Source: Methylococcaceae bacterium
Lineage (GTDB): Bacteria; Pseudomonadota; Gammaproteobacteria; Methylococcales; Methylomonadaceae
Direction: 5' to 3'
Assembly: GCA_013140705.1 (NCBI GenBank)
Contig: JABFSH010000031.1
Coordinates: 1 to 64,000, forward strand
DNA length: 64,000 nucleotides
In this document: one piece after another, positions 1 to 8,556 of the stretch
Position numbering within the stretch: position 1 is the first letter of the stretch
Layout: each line of letters begins with the position of its first letter
The notes under the pieces: model-generated
What the model saw: only the letters and a program-made list of their open reading frames with translations
Databases searched by the model: none
Told to the model about the DNA's origin: nothing
Position numbers and translations under genes: made by a program

Positions 1-86
1 CGTGTGCCGCTATGCGTAAGTTAATTCATATCGCCTTCGGCGTAATCAAATCCGGCAAGCCTTTTGACCCTAGCTATGCCATCTAA
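1..86 (+). mobile_element. IS110-family transposase, C-terminal end only (cut by window start)
   Basis: Reading from base 3, an open frame runs from the window edge to TAA at 84-86. It ends in about 27 residues including AAMRKLIHIAFGV and KSGKPFDPSYAI. I recognise this as the C-terminal end of IS110/IS1111-type DEDD transposases, which is typically an (A)MRKL...hI..G(V)LKSG.PF pattern. Only the tail is visible, so activity cannot be judged. The recognisable sequence stops about 20 bases before a palindromic repeat found elsewhere in the window, which fits the preference of this family for palindromic repeats. The family assignment rests on the motif alone. Confidence 0.7.
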
Positions 87-588
87 ATATCGCTTGCTTT
101 TAGGCCGGCAAGACGGTATCTGCCGGAGAGACGATATTGGGGAATTAGTGAGATCATCACCATTTCTATTTCGGCTGAAGTTTATACGTAATCAGGTAAG
201 TCTAAGCACTGCGGCCGAAATGAGGAAATTCGTTCGTACTGAACCTGGTCGAGATATGAGCGGAATTTGGGTTGGCTCAACTACTCTTTCTATGGATTCG
301 GCCCTGTGAAGTTTTAACTCCGCTCGCCTTGAGCTTGTTGAAAGGCCAGAGAGCTTCGACAAGCTCAGCTCGAACGGTTTAAAATACCATCAGGCCGAAT
401 CAATAGGTTAATAGATGCACTGGCAATGCGGGGTTTCAGATTCGAAGAAACACCGAGTTATGATGATGATAAGAAAATTGCTCATTGTAGTTTTCTGCAA
501 CGGAGCTATCGGCACGACTGTGGTCATGCCATTGAAATGATTTTTTAAACTTCCAAAGCCAAAAACCAAAAGAGAAGAGGAATCCATC
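87..588. other. Intergenic region without a supported gene
   Basis: It holds the truncated repeat (105-195) and a second palindrome at 331-366 with arms GAGCTTGTTGAA and TTCGACAAGCTC. This is the TTCGACAAGCTC-type sequence that recurs near 9.7, 14.9, 43.8 and 52.9 kb. A 41-codon open frame at 415-540 has no clear ribosome binding site or recognisable motif and is not called. A purine-rich site (AGAGGA) precedes the sulfatase start at 589. Confidence 0.6.
105..195. repeat. Truncated copy of the repeat family with CTGATTACGTA ends (copy 0)
   Basis: Bases 107-126 are identical to the core of the repeat at 46545-46689. Bases 173-195 match the right arm of that family (GGCTGAAG...CGTAATCAG). No left arm is visible; its place is taken by the IS110 transposase end. 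Intact copies lie at 46545-46689 and 60916-61131. Confidence 0.65.
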
Positions 589-2961
589 ATGAAATCAAAT
601 CTTCTAGTCGTTTTAATGACGGCTGCCTTGTGCTGCATTTGGACATCAAGCCAAGCTGCGCAAGAACAATCTTCAGGTACTTCCGCTACACTTGACCGCG
701 CGACGCTTCCCATCAAAGAACCCACTTATCCGGCCATTACCGAATTGGATGCGCGGAAAGTAACGGCCCCAGCTCGATTTCAGTTGAAACCACCAGAAAA
801 TGCGCCGAACATTGTTATCGTATTGATCGACGATATTGGCTTTGGACATTCCAGTGCGTTTGGTGGTCCCATTCATACGCCGACACTGGAAAAACTGGCG
901 GCAAATGGCTTGAAATACAATCGCTTTCATACCACGGCGTTGTGCTCGCCAACTCGGACAGCATTGCTGACAGGCTATAATCATCATTCCAATAATGCCG
1001 GAGCCATAATGGAACTGGCTACGGCATTTCCTGGTAATACGGGTATTCGGCCACAAAGCATCACCCCGATTGCCCAAGTGCTGCGTATGAACGGTTATAG
1101 CACAGCCGCCTTCGGCAAATATCATGAAACGCCGCCTTGGGAAGGCTCAGTATCTGGCCCGTATGACCGCTGGCCGACGGGCTCAGGTTTTGATAAGTTT
1201 TACGGCTTTATTGGTGGCGAAACCAATCAGTGGCATCCGATGGTTTATGACGGTATAACCCGCGTGTATCCCGATTTGAACAACCCTAAATATCATTTCA
1301 CTAACGATATGACCGACCAGGCGATTGGCTGGATGAATACTCAACAATCATTGACACCCGACAAACCCTTTTTTATGTATTTCGCTACGGGTGCGACCCA
1401 CGCGCCACATCATGCACCCAAAGCATATTCAGATAAATACAAAGGAAAATTTTCACAGGGTTGGGATAAGTTGCGAGAAGAAACTTTGGCAAGGCAAAAG
1501 CAATTGGGTGTCGTGCCACAAAACACGGTACTTGCCCACAAACCCACCGATATAAAAGATTGGGATAAATTGTCCGCCGATGAAAAACGTTTGTTTGAAC
1601 GGCAAATGGAAGTGTTTGCTGGCTTTGGTGAACATACTGATGCGCAGGTTGGCAGATTGGTGGACGCTTTGTCAGCGCGAGGCAAACTGGATAACACGCT
1701 GATTTTTTACATTGTCGGCGACAACGGTTCCAGTGCCGAAGGCGGCATGATCGGCATGTACAACGAAAGCACCATTTTCAACGGCGTACCCGAAACATTG
1801 GCAATGCAGTTAAAGAAAATCAGTGAACTGGGAACGGAACATACCTACAATCATTTTGCGGCAGGCTGGGCGGTGGCAGGCAATACGCCGTTCACCTGGA
1901 CAAAACAGGTTGCATCCAATTTTGGCGGCACGCGCAACGGCATGGTGGTTCACTGGCCTGCGGGTATTAAAGCCAAAAATGAAGTGCGTTCTCAGTTTCA
2001 TCATGTCATTGATATTGCCCCGACAATTTATGCCGCAGTAGGCATCCCCGCCCCCCGAAGCGTTGATGGCATTGAGCAACGTCCGATGGAAGGGGCGGGC
2101 ATGAACTATTCGTTTGACAATGCTAACGCTCCCGATACTCATAAGACACAGTATTTTGAAATGTTTGGCAACAGAGCCATATACCATGAGGGCTGGTTTG
2201 CCGGAACCGTTCACCGGCTGCCTTGGGTAACCAAACCAGACCATGCATTGGTTGACGATGTTTGGGAGCTTTACAATGTCAATGACGATTTTAGTCAGGC
2301 CAACAATCTGGTTGATAAAAATCCTGAAAAACTGGCGGAGCTCCAAAAGCGTTTCATGGATGAAGCGCTTAAATATAATGTGTTGCCGATTGATGATCGC
2401 TCTATCGAGCGTTTTGATCCAAAGATTGCCGGTCGCCCTGATTTGATGAATGGCAAGACGAGCTTAACCTTGTATGAAGGTGCGAAAGGCATACCGGAGA
2501 ATGCTTTTATTAACATCAAAAATACCTCTCTGAGCATTGATGCAGAAGTCGAGGTCCCGGGCAACGCGTCTGGCGTGATGCTTTGCCAAGGCGGGGATTT
2601 TGGGGGCTGGACGTTCTACATGAAAGACGGCAAGCCTGCTTATACTTACAATTGGTTAGGTCTGGAACAATTCACTATTAGTTCAAAACAAAAACTGACC
2701 GCTGGCAAACACAACCTGAAATTTGCTTTTGCTTATGATGGTGGCAGAGGTGCAGGTGGCACGGGTACTATTTTACTGGAAGGGAAGAAGATAGCAGAAG
2801 GTAAGATCGGCAAAACGCATAGCAATGCCTTTGGAATTGATGAAACAGCTGATGTAGGGGAAGACCAAAACACGCCTGTAAATCCTGCTTACAAAGGCAA
2901 AAGCCAGTTCACCGGCAAGATTAACAAAATAACGTTGGAAACATTCCCCGCTAAAAAATAG
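589..2961 (+). CDS. Secreted type I arylsulfatase (long, 790 residues), tandem paralogue 1
   Basis: The product is predicted to hydrolyse sulfate esters in the periplasm. A signal peptide covers about residues 1-24 (cleavage near QAA-QEQ). The alkaline-phosphatase-fold sulfatase domain begins around residue 73. It has the metal-binding DD pair at 81-82 and the sulfatase signature C119-S-P-T-R123, whose cysteine would become formylglycine. Conserved GKYHE, DNGSSAEGG and HAPHHAP stretches follow. About 200 residues after the core form a beta-rich C-terminal domain, making it longer than the roughly 540-residue Pseudomonas AtsA type. Start: ATG preceded by AGAGGA. It is followed by a palindrome and a decayed DUF2490 gene, so it is one half of a duplicated sulfatase/DUF2490 unit. 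The substrate is unknown. No formylglycine-generating enzyme is encoded in the window. Confidence 0.92.
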   Translation: MKSNLLVVLMTAALCCIWTSSQAAQEQSSGTSATLDRATLPIKEPTYPAITELDARKVTAPARFQLKPPENAPNIVIVLIDDIGFGHSSAFGGPIHTPTLEKLAANGLKYNRFHTTALCSPTRTALLTGYNHHSNNAGAIMELATAFPGNTGIRPQSITPIAQVLRMNGYSTAAFGKYHETPPWEGSVSGPYDRWPTGSGFDKFYGFIGGETNQWHPMVYDGITRVYPDLNNPKYHFTNDMTDQAIGWMNTQQSLTPDKPFFMYFATGATHAPHHAPKAYSDKYKGKFSQGWDKLREETLARQKQLGVVPQNTVLAHKPTDIKDWDKLSADEKRLFERQMEVFAGFGEHTDAQVGRLVDALSARGKLDNTLIFYIVGDNGSSAEGGMIGMYNESTIFNGVPETLAMQLKKISELGTEHTYNHFAAGWAVAGNTPFTWTKQVASNFGGTRNGMVVHWPAGIKAKNEVRSQFHHVIDIAPTIYAAVGIPAPRSVDGIEQRPMEGAGMNYSFDNANAPDTHKTQYFEMFGNRAIYHEGWFAGTVHRLPWVTKPDHALVDDVWELYNVNDDFSQANNLVDKNPEKLAELQKRFMDEALKYNVLPIDDRSIERFDPKIAGRPDLMNGKTSLTLYEGAKGIPENAFINIKNTSLSIDAEVEVPGNASGVMLCQGGDFGGWTFYMKDGKPAYTYNWLGLEQFTISSKQKLTAGKHNLKFAFAYDGGRGAGGTGTILLEGKKIAEGKIGKTHSNAFGIDETADVGEDQNTPVNPAYKGKSQFTGKINKITLETFPAKK

Positions 2962-3005
2962 CTATAGGTCAGGAGATAGCCTTGGCCCACACAGAAGCGA
3001 CAAAT

Positions 3006-3032
3006 GCTGGGTTACGCTATTGCGAACCCAGC
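3006..3032. repeat. GCTGGGTT/AACCCAGC palindrome after sulfatase 1
   Basis: An 8-base perfect inverted repeat with an 11-base loop. The same hairpin with near-identical flanks follows the second sulfatase at 6180-6206, so it belongs to the duplicated unit. There is no T-run, so it is a weak terminator at best and may act as a REP-like or mRNA-stabilising stem. Confidence 0.7.
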
Positions 3033-3039
3033 GTTGAGG

Positions 3040-3180
3040 AATCAACATCAATGCAAAATTGTCCGAACTATAACGTGGTATTTTTTGAACTCCAGCCACG
3101 AATTGTCGATTACGTTTCAAATCTAATCGCCATGATGGTGAGGCCTTCTGGTGGCTAGGCATTTTTAATATCTCGCCTCC
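3040..3180 (+). pseudogene. Decayed DUF2490 gene remnant
   Basis: The sequence matches the start of the intact DUF2490 gene at 6222-6932. Shared stretches include the leader (GTTGAGGAATC), the FFELQPRI-coding segment, the ATGATGGT segment and the segment ending near ATTTTTAATATCT. About 110 bases around the start codon are missing. The junction falls between two similar short repeats (AATCGACATT and AATCAACATT in the intact copy), so slippage or recombination between them probably removed the signal-peptide region. A second internal loss and in-frame stops follow. No open frame remains. Confidence 0.75.
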
Positions 3181-3394
3181 GGATGAGAAAACCTGATTAA
3201 AATAACTGTCGCGTTAGCGACACATACTTTTAACAAGTCCTGCACTTTTACATGTGTGCGTAATATCGGTTATTGATTACTTTTTCAACAGAAACCCTAA
3301 GTGCTATTGCCTCAATAGCAAGCAACACAAAACTGTGGGGAGTAGTATTTTATCAAGCTATGGATCCATTTAATGCCATAAAGGAGCTTACCCT

Positions 3395-3432
3395 AAAGTC
3401 CAATAGCCGATAACTACGAATGCAGGTAAATT
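3395..3432 (+). promoter_or_regulatory. Conserved AAAGTCCAATAG promoter motif, copy A
   Basis: AAAGTCCAATAG at 3395-3406, then exactly 20 bases, then TAAATT (-10-like) at 3427-3432. The same 12-mer, 20 or 21 bases before a -10-like hexamer, lies upstream of genes at 15152, 46949 and 51076. Relative to a start about 7 bases after the -10 box, the 12-mer spans roughly -44 to -33. It could be the target of an activator or of an alternative sigma factor. The predicted transcript would cross the MITE at 3454-3582 before reaching the second sulfatase. Confidence 0.6.
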
Positions 3433-3453
3433 GCACCAGTGCCGTTAAAAAAC

Positions 3454-3582
3454 TTAAGGGAACCTCTAAAAACTGGTTACGTTAATGGTACGGCAAGCTC
3501 ACCACGAACGTAACTTTCTAATTTTATTGAGATCGTTCGCGCTGAGATTGTCGAAGTACATAATTTTTAGAGGTTCCCTTAA
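3454..3582. repeat. MITE-like element, TTAAGGGAACC family, copy A1
   Basis: A perfect 19-base terminal inverted repeat (TTAAGGGAACCTCTAAAAA) bounds 129 bases with no coding capacity. The ends begin with TTAA, which may be part of the target. A related 130-base copy lies at 9658-9787 and a lone right end at 55509-55528. It sits between the predicted promoter at 3395-3432 and the sulfatase at 3763, lengthening that leader. Confidence 0.8.
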
Positions 3583-3762
3583 AAGTATGGATTGACATTG
3601 CAGTATTTTAAAATCACCGGCATCAAGCTGGATTAGAGGATACGACATCTATATAAAGCGCTTTTGTGTAAACCTTGTTAAAAAGATGCGAAGATGAAAA
3701 TCTATGCCCGAAACGATCTTTTATCTTACGAAAGAAAAAAACCAACAAAGAAGGACACTATG

Positions 3763-6135
3763 ATGAATTCAAAACTGTTAGCTGTTTTAATAATGACTAC
3801 TTTGTATTGCTTTTTGACACCAATCCAAGCAGCACAAGAACAGCCTTCAGGCTTTTCCAGTACTATTGACCGTAAGACACTTCCCATAAAGGAACCCACT
3901 TATCCTGCTATAACCGAATTGGATGCGCGGAATGCCAAAGCGCCTCCTCGGTTTGAGGTCAAACCACCCGAAAAAGCACCGAACGTCGTGGTGATACTGA
4001 TCGACGATATGGGCTTTGGACACTCTAGTGCGTTTGGTGGACCTATTAATATGCCAACTGTTGAAAAACTGGCAGCCAGTGGTCTGAAGTACAACCGTTT
4101 TCATACGACCGCACTGTGTTCACCCAGCCGAACTGCATTGTTGACGGGCTATAATCATCATAGTAATAATATGAGTTCTATCACGGAAACGGCGACAGGC
4201 TTTCCTGGTGGCACGGGCATCCGTCCACAAGCCATCACCCCGATGGCAGAAGTGTTACGCCAAAATGGTTATAGCACCGCCGCTTTTGGTAAATATCATG
4301 AAACGCCACCTTGGGAAGCGACGGTCTCAGGGCCGTTTGACCGTTGGCCCACGCACTCAGGTTTTGATAAGTTTTACGGTTTTATCGGTGGCGAAACCAG
4401 TCAATGGCATCCGATGGTGTATGACGGCACAACGCGCGTTTTTCCTGATTTGAATAATCCCAATTATCATTTCACCACGGATATGACTAATCAAGCGATT
4501 GCGTGGATGAATACCCAACAATCACTTACTCCCAGTAAACCGTTTTTCATGTATTTCGCGACAGGCGCAACGCACGCGCCGCATCATGCTCCGAAAAAGT
4601 TTATTGAAAAATACCAAGGTAAATTTCCCGAAGGTTGGGATAAGCTCCGCGAAGCCACCCTGGCAAAACAAAAACAATTGGGCATCGTGCCGCAAAATAC
4701 CGTACTTGCACCAAAACCACCTGAGATTAAAGATTGGAATAAGCTAACAGCAGTTGAAAAACGTTTGTTTGCAAAGCAAATGGAGGTATTTGCAGGTTTT
4801 GGCGAACATACTGATCACGAAATAGGGCGCTTGATTGCCTCGTTGCAGGATAGAAAACTGTTAGACAATACGCTGGTTTTTTATATTCTCGGCGATAACG
4901 GTTCTAGTGCTGAAGGCGGCATGATTGGTATGGCAAATGAAAACACTTATTTCAATGCTGTACCTGAAACCTTGGATATGCAGTTAAAGAAAATCAATGA
5001 ACTCGGCTCAGAACATGCCTACAATCATTTTGCCGCAGGCTGGGCAGTCGCTGGTAATACGCCATTTACCTGGACTAAACAAGTTGCCTCCAATTTTGGT
5101 GGTACCCGCAACGGTTTGGTCGTGCATTGGCCAGCGGGAATCAAAACAAAAAATGAAGTGCGTTCACAGTTTCATCACCTCATCGACATCGCGCCTACTG
5201 TTTATCAAGCGGTCGGTATTCCCGCGCCGCGAAGCGTCAATGGTATAGAACAGCGTCCTATCGAAGGTATGAGCATGAATTATTCTTTTGATAATGCTAG
5301 CGCCCCCGATACCCGTAAAACCCAATATTTTGAGATATTTGGCAATCGCGGACTTTATCATGACGGCTGGTTTGCGGGCACGTTACACAGAGCGCCGTGG
5401 GAAAGAACGCCCAGACGACCTTTAACGGAAGATATATGGGAACTTTACAATGTCAATGAGGATTTTAGTCAAGCCATTAATCTGGTGGATAAAAATCCTG
5501 AGAAACTGGCAGAACTGCAAAAACTGTTCATGGACGAAGCCGTAAAATACAACGTATTGCCGATTGATGACCGTTTACTCATCCGCCTTGATCCTGTCGC
5601 AGCGGGTCGTCCTGATTTGATGGGTGGAAGGACGAGCTTAACTTTATATGAAGGTGCGGTTGGCTTGCCCGAAAATGCGTTTATCAATGTCAAAAATAAG
5701 TCAGTGACGATAACGGCTGATGTCACTGTTCCTGCTAAAGCATCGGGTGTCATGATTGTTCAAGGCGGTGATTTTGGCGGTTGGACGTTCTTTATGAAAA
5801 ATGGTCTGCCAAGTTACACTTATAACTGGTTAGGTCTTGAACAATTTGATGTTGTTGCAAAACAAAAAGTACCCGCAGGTCAACACATGCTTAAACTGGA
5901 TTTTGTTTATGAAGGCGATGGTGGTGGCAAGGGCGGTACGGCCACTATTTTCATGGATGGTACCAAAATTGGTGAAGGCAAGATAACTAAAACCCAAGGT
6001 GGTATGTTCGGAGTTGATGAAACCGCTGATGTCGGCGTAGACCAAAATACCCCTGTGAATCCAGCATATAAAGGTAAAAGCAAATTTACCGGCAAGATTA
6101 ATAAAATAACGGTGGAAACATTTCCCAAGAAATAG
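3763..6135 (+). CDS. Secreted type I arylsulfatase (long, 790 residues), tandem paralogue 2
   Basis: A close paralogue of the gene at 589-2961. From ATG 3763 it has the same length (790 residues), the same signal-peptide layout ending QAA-QEQ, DD at 81-82 and the formylglycine motif C119-S-P-S-R123. An upstream frame from 3694 and an ATG at 3760 exist. The start at 3763 has AAGGA seven bases upstream and gives residue-for-residue register with the paralogue, so it is preferred. The core sulfatase domain spans about residues 73-560 and a beta-rich tail runs to about 790. Predicted role: periplasmic sulfate-ester hydrolysis. It is preceded by the AAAGTCCAATAG promoter motif and a MITE. An intact DUF2490 barrel gene follows. 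Its substrate may differ from that of copy 1. Confidence 0.92.
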   Translation: MNSKLLAVLIMTTLYCFLTPIQAAQEQPSGFSSTIDRKTLPIKEPTYPAITELDARNAKAPPRFEVKPPEKAPNVVVILIDDMGFGHSSAFGGPINMPTVEKLAASGLKYNRFHTTALCSPSRTALLTGYNHHSNNMSSITETATGFPGGTGIRPQAITPMAEVLRQNGYSTAAFGKYHETPPWEATVSGPFDRWPTHSGFDKFYGFIGGETSQWHPMVYDGTTRVFPDLNNPNYHFTTDMTNQAIAWMNTQQSLTPSKPFFMYFATGATHAPHHAPKKFIEKYQGKFPEGWDKLREATLAKQKQLGIVPQNTVLAPKPPEIKDWNKLTAVEKRLFAKQMEVFAGFGEHTDHEIGRLIASLQDRKLLDNTLVFYILGDNGSSAEGGMIGMANENTYFNAVPETLDMQLKKINELGSEHAYNHFAAGWAVAGNTPFTWTKQVASNFGGTRNGLVVHWPAGIKTKNEVRSQFHHLIDIAPTVYQAVGIPAPRSVNGIEQRPIEGMSMNYSFDNASAPDTRKTQYFEIFGNRGLYHDGWFAGTLHRAPWERTPRRPLTEDIWELYNVNEDFSQAINLVDKNPEKLAELQKLFMDEAVKYNVLPIDDRLLIRLDPVAAGRPDLMGGRTSLTLYEGAVGLPENAFINVKNKSVTITADVTVPAKASGVMIVQGGDFGGWTFFMKNGLPSYTYNWLGLEQFDVVAKQKVPAGQHMLKLDFVYEGDGGGKGGTATIFMDGTKIGEGKITKTQGGMFGVDETADVGVDQNTPVNPAYKGKSKFTGKINKITVETFPKK

Positions 6136-6179
6136 CTTTAGATCAGGCGATAGCCTTGGCCCTCACAGAAGCGACAAAT

Positions 6180-6206
6180 GCTGGGTTACGCTATCGCTAA
6201 CCCAGC
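6180..6206. repeat. GCTGGGTT/AACCCAGC palindrome after sulfatase 2
   Basis: Same hairpin and flanks as at 3006-3032, located 16 bases before the DUF2490 start. It may modulate read-through from the sulfatase into the barrel gene. It has no T-run. Confidence 0.65.
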
Positions 6207-6221
6207 GTTGAGGAATCGACA

Positions 6222-6932
6222 TTGATATTAAAACGCCAAACAAATTGGATTCGATCTGTCATGCTGTTATTGGCGATCATGGTAAGCACTAAGGTGCAGG
6301 CTACTGATGACTTTCAGATATGGATTCCAATCAACATTAATGCAAAGTTGACAGAACAATTACGTGGTTTTTTTGAACTTCAGCCACGAATTGGCGATAA
6401 CGCATCAAATCTAACCTCCATGATGGTCAGGCCTGCTCTTGGCTGGGCGATTAATGACCGTGCGACTCTTTGGGTGGGCTATTTAATGTCTGCCGATTCT
6501 GTTACCCCCGATTCGGACACCTACCGGTTTGAAAACCGCGCATTCCAAGGATTTACATGGAAGGATACGGCTAATAAAAAGCAGTTTATATGGGAAGTCC
6601 GCAATAGACTGGAAGAGCGTTTTTTACCCAGAAACTCTGATCCCAGTATCCGTTGGCGAACACGTTTCAGGGTAGAGCAGTTAATTCCTGACCGGTCGTC
6701 CTGGTCTGTTATTGCCTCTGATGAAATATTCGTGACGCTAAACGACAATTCTAATGATGCCCAATTACAAGCAGGCGCACAACAAAATCGCTTATATGTG
6801 GGCGTCGGTTATCGTTTTACTTCGGAAGTTCAAGTAGAGACAGGCTATTTATACCAGCATGTATGGAAAAATCGGCCAACGCCCGATCAAAACAACAATA
6901 TTTGGGTGACAAATCTTAATTTTTCTTTCTAA
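6222..6932 (+). CDS. DUF2490 outer-membrane protein
   Basis: A protein of 236 residues matching the DUF2490 pattern: a signal peptide ending near KVQA, then DFQIWIPI, GFFELQPRIGD, MVRPALGW and alternating amphipathic strands ending in a terminal F. It is probably a small outer-membrane beta-barrel. The start is TTG at 6222 with GAGGA about eight bases upstream. An ATG at 6261 would leave a signal peptide with no charged N-region. It lies directly downstream of the second sulfatase, and a decayed copy lies downstream of the first, so sulfatase and barrel form a unit. A role in passing substrate or product across the outer membrane is inference only. Confidence 0.8.
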   Translation: MILKRQTNWIRSVMLLLAIMVSTKVQATDDFQIWIPININAKLTEQLRGFFELQPRIGDNASNLTSMMVRPALGWAINDRATLWVGYLMSADSVTPDSDTYRFENRAFQGFTWKDTANKKQFIWEVRNRLEERFLPRNSDPSIRWRTRFRVEQLIPDRSSWSVIASDEIFVTLNDNSNDAQLQAGAQQNRLYVGVGYRFTSEVQVETGYLYQHVWKNRPTPDQNNNIWVTNLNFSF

Positions 6933-6984
6933 AGGACTACCGAAAGTTTGGAACAGGCCGAGTCAACTGAATCAGGACATATCA

Positions 6985-7581
6985 ATGAATATACAAAAAA
7001 AATTCGAACAGATTGAACGCTTCGGAACGGATTGGAAGCGTTTGTTGATTCGCGGGTCCATCATGCTTTGCGTTGGCGCCATGCTGGTAATTGCAGCCTT
7101 GTTCAAACCGGATGTTATGCTTTTGAGCACGAGGGAATTTTCCTGGCTCCCTGCTGTCGCATTTGTAATATTGACGGTTGGACTTTTGGAGTGTTTCGAC
7201 GCGTTCATAGCAAAAGAATTGAGAGATTTTTTTCTAAATCTGCAAAATGGCGTCTTCGATGTCGTTGTCGCCTTCTTGATTATTGCCAGTGTAGGCGAAG
7301 ACCCATCCAGATTAAATCTCATGATTGCGGCGTTTCTAATGGTCAAGGGCATTCTCAGGACTATCATCGCTCATGCAACGCAGATGCCGCATAAAATTTC
7401 GACCATGATCGGAGCTTGCGTATCTTTTTTACTGGGATTATTGATCTGGCTGGAATGGCCGTCTTCCTCTGCCTGGTTTCTTGCCGTTGGTCTGAGTGCC
7501 GACATCGGCTTCAGGGGCTGGTCACTGATGATGTTCGGGTTTTGGGTGAAGATGCAGAAGGCAAAGGAACTGGCGAGCTGA
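6985..7581 (+). CDS. HdeD/DUF308-like integral membrane protein
   Basis: A protein of 198 residues with about six hydrophobic helices (near 24-42, 56-74, 88-104, 110-128, 140-156, 165-188). It has the RGW-SLMMFG-type ending seen in DUF308/HdeD proteins, which in enterobacteria are linked to acid resistance. The soluble N-terminus (about 20 residues) is amphipathic. Start: ATG with AGGA seven bases upstream. It lies 52 bases after the DUF2490 gene on the same strand and may be in the same transcript. The biochemical activity of the family is not known to me. Confidence 0.6.
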   Translation: MNIQKKFEQIERFGTDWKRLLIRGSIMLCVGAMLVIAALFKPDVMLLSTREFSWLPAVAFVILTVGLLECFDAFIAKELRDFFLNLQNGVFDVVVAFLIIASVGEDPSRLNLMIAAFLMVKGILRTIIAHATQMPHKISTMIGACVSFLLGLLIWLEWPSSSAWFLAVGLSADIGFRGWSLMMFGFWVKMQKAKELAS

Positions 7582-7695
7582 TTTTTATGCCCTGCCGAAT
7601 ATTGAAACCTGTTCGGATCGGAGTGAATCCCATTGATCAAGGATGATAGATCGTTTAACCGTAGATATTTGATACACATCAAAGAGGAGAATATT

Positions 7696-8556
7696 ATGTC
7701 CAAATGTAAATGGAGCTTTAAACGCGCGGTCCTTTATGCAATCGTCCCGTTAATCGTGACAAGCTGCGCTCAGGATCAGGCGGCAATCCGGCCACAACCC
7801 CCAACCTCCGTTAGCTCAGCGGCAACGCCGGCTGCTGAAACGGAGCTCGACGCGAAAACAATACTCATGCGCATGGCCCAACTTCTGGGCAACACCGAGC
7901 AGTTTAGCGTAAACCTCAATGGAAGTTACGAAGTCCTGCAGGAAACGGGACAGAAAATCGAATTCGGCGAGAACCGAAGGATCATCGTGAGCCGTCCCAA
8001 CGGTTTGCGCGTTGAATTGGAACACAGCAACGGCGAAAAACATCTCGTCCTTTACGATGGCAAGGAAATCACAACGTTTAGTCCTGCGCAAAATGTTTAT
8101 GCGCAGACGTCCAAACCCGGAGGGATCGACGCTGCGATCATATATTTCCTAAAGGATCTGGGTATGCGTCTGCCGCTCGCCATGCTTTTGACCAGTCGGT
8201 TTCCGGCCGAACTTGAAGGCCGTACCCAAACACTCGATTACGTGGAGAGGAATGTTATTGATGGGACACCGACCCATCACCTGGCGGGGCGCACCGAAAC
8301 GGTCGATTATCAGGTCTGGATTACGGAAGGGGCTCAACCATTGTTGCTTCGCGCAGTGTTGACCTACAAGAATGCAGAAGGGCAACCGACGTTCAGAGCT
8401 CATTTTTCCGATTGGAACCTGAAGCCCGACGTCAAAGATACCCAGTTCGCGTTTATTCCGCCTGAAGGCGCGCGGAAGATTGCCTTTCTCGCTGAACTCC
8501 CCAAAGTCGCGCTAGAGGGAGCGGTAAATACAAAAAAAACCGGAGCACAGAAATGA
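7696..8556 (+). CDS. DUF2092-type periplasmic lipoprotein
   Basis: A protein of 286 residues. The lipobox (VTSC) ends the signal near residue 24, followed by a Pro/Ala/Ser-rich linker and then a DUF2092-like domain: LLGNTEQFSVNL, RRIIVSRPNGLRVEL, LVLYDGKEITTFSP, and VDYQVWITEGAQPLLLRAV. The family resembles LolA/LolB-fold proteins with a hydrophobic half-barrel, so binding of a lipid or other hydrophobic ligand is possible. ATG 7696 is chosen because GAGGAGA lies just upstream; a longer frame from 7633 lacks this. The stop overlaps the start of the next gene (ATGA), so the two are translationally coupled. Confidence 0.75.
   Translation: MSKCKWSFKRAVLYAIVPLIVTSCAQDQAAIRPQPPTSVSSAATPAAETELDAKTILMRMAQLLGNTEQFSVNLNGSYEVLQETGQKIEFGENRRIIVSRPNGLRVELEHSNGEKHLVLYDGKEITTFSPAQNVYAQTSKPGGIDAAIIYFLKDLGMRLPLAMLLTSRFPAELEGRTQTLDYVERNVIDGTPTHHLAGRTETVDYQVWITEGAQPLLLRAVLTYKNAEGQPTFRAHFSDWNLKPDVKDTQFAFIPPEGARKIAFLAELPKVALEGAVNTKKTGAQK

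Larger units (their letters stand above)
2962..3762. other. Intergenic region between the tandem sulfatases
   Basis: Contents in order: the palindrome 3006-3032, the DUF2490 remnant 3040-3180, a TGTCGC/GCGACA stem at 3209-3224, the conserved promoter-like motif 3395-3432, and a 129-base MITE-like element 3454-3582. An AAGGA ribosome binding site at 3751-3755 precedes the second sulfatase. No intact gene was seen. Confidence 0.7.

Noticed and set aside
64-309. 81-codon open frame at the window start
   Set aside because: It begins in the transposase end and runs through the truncated repeat; it has no ribosome binding site or family-like sequence.
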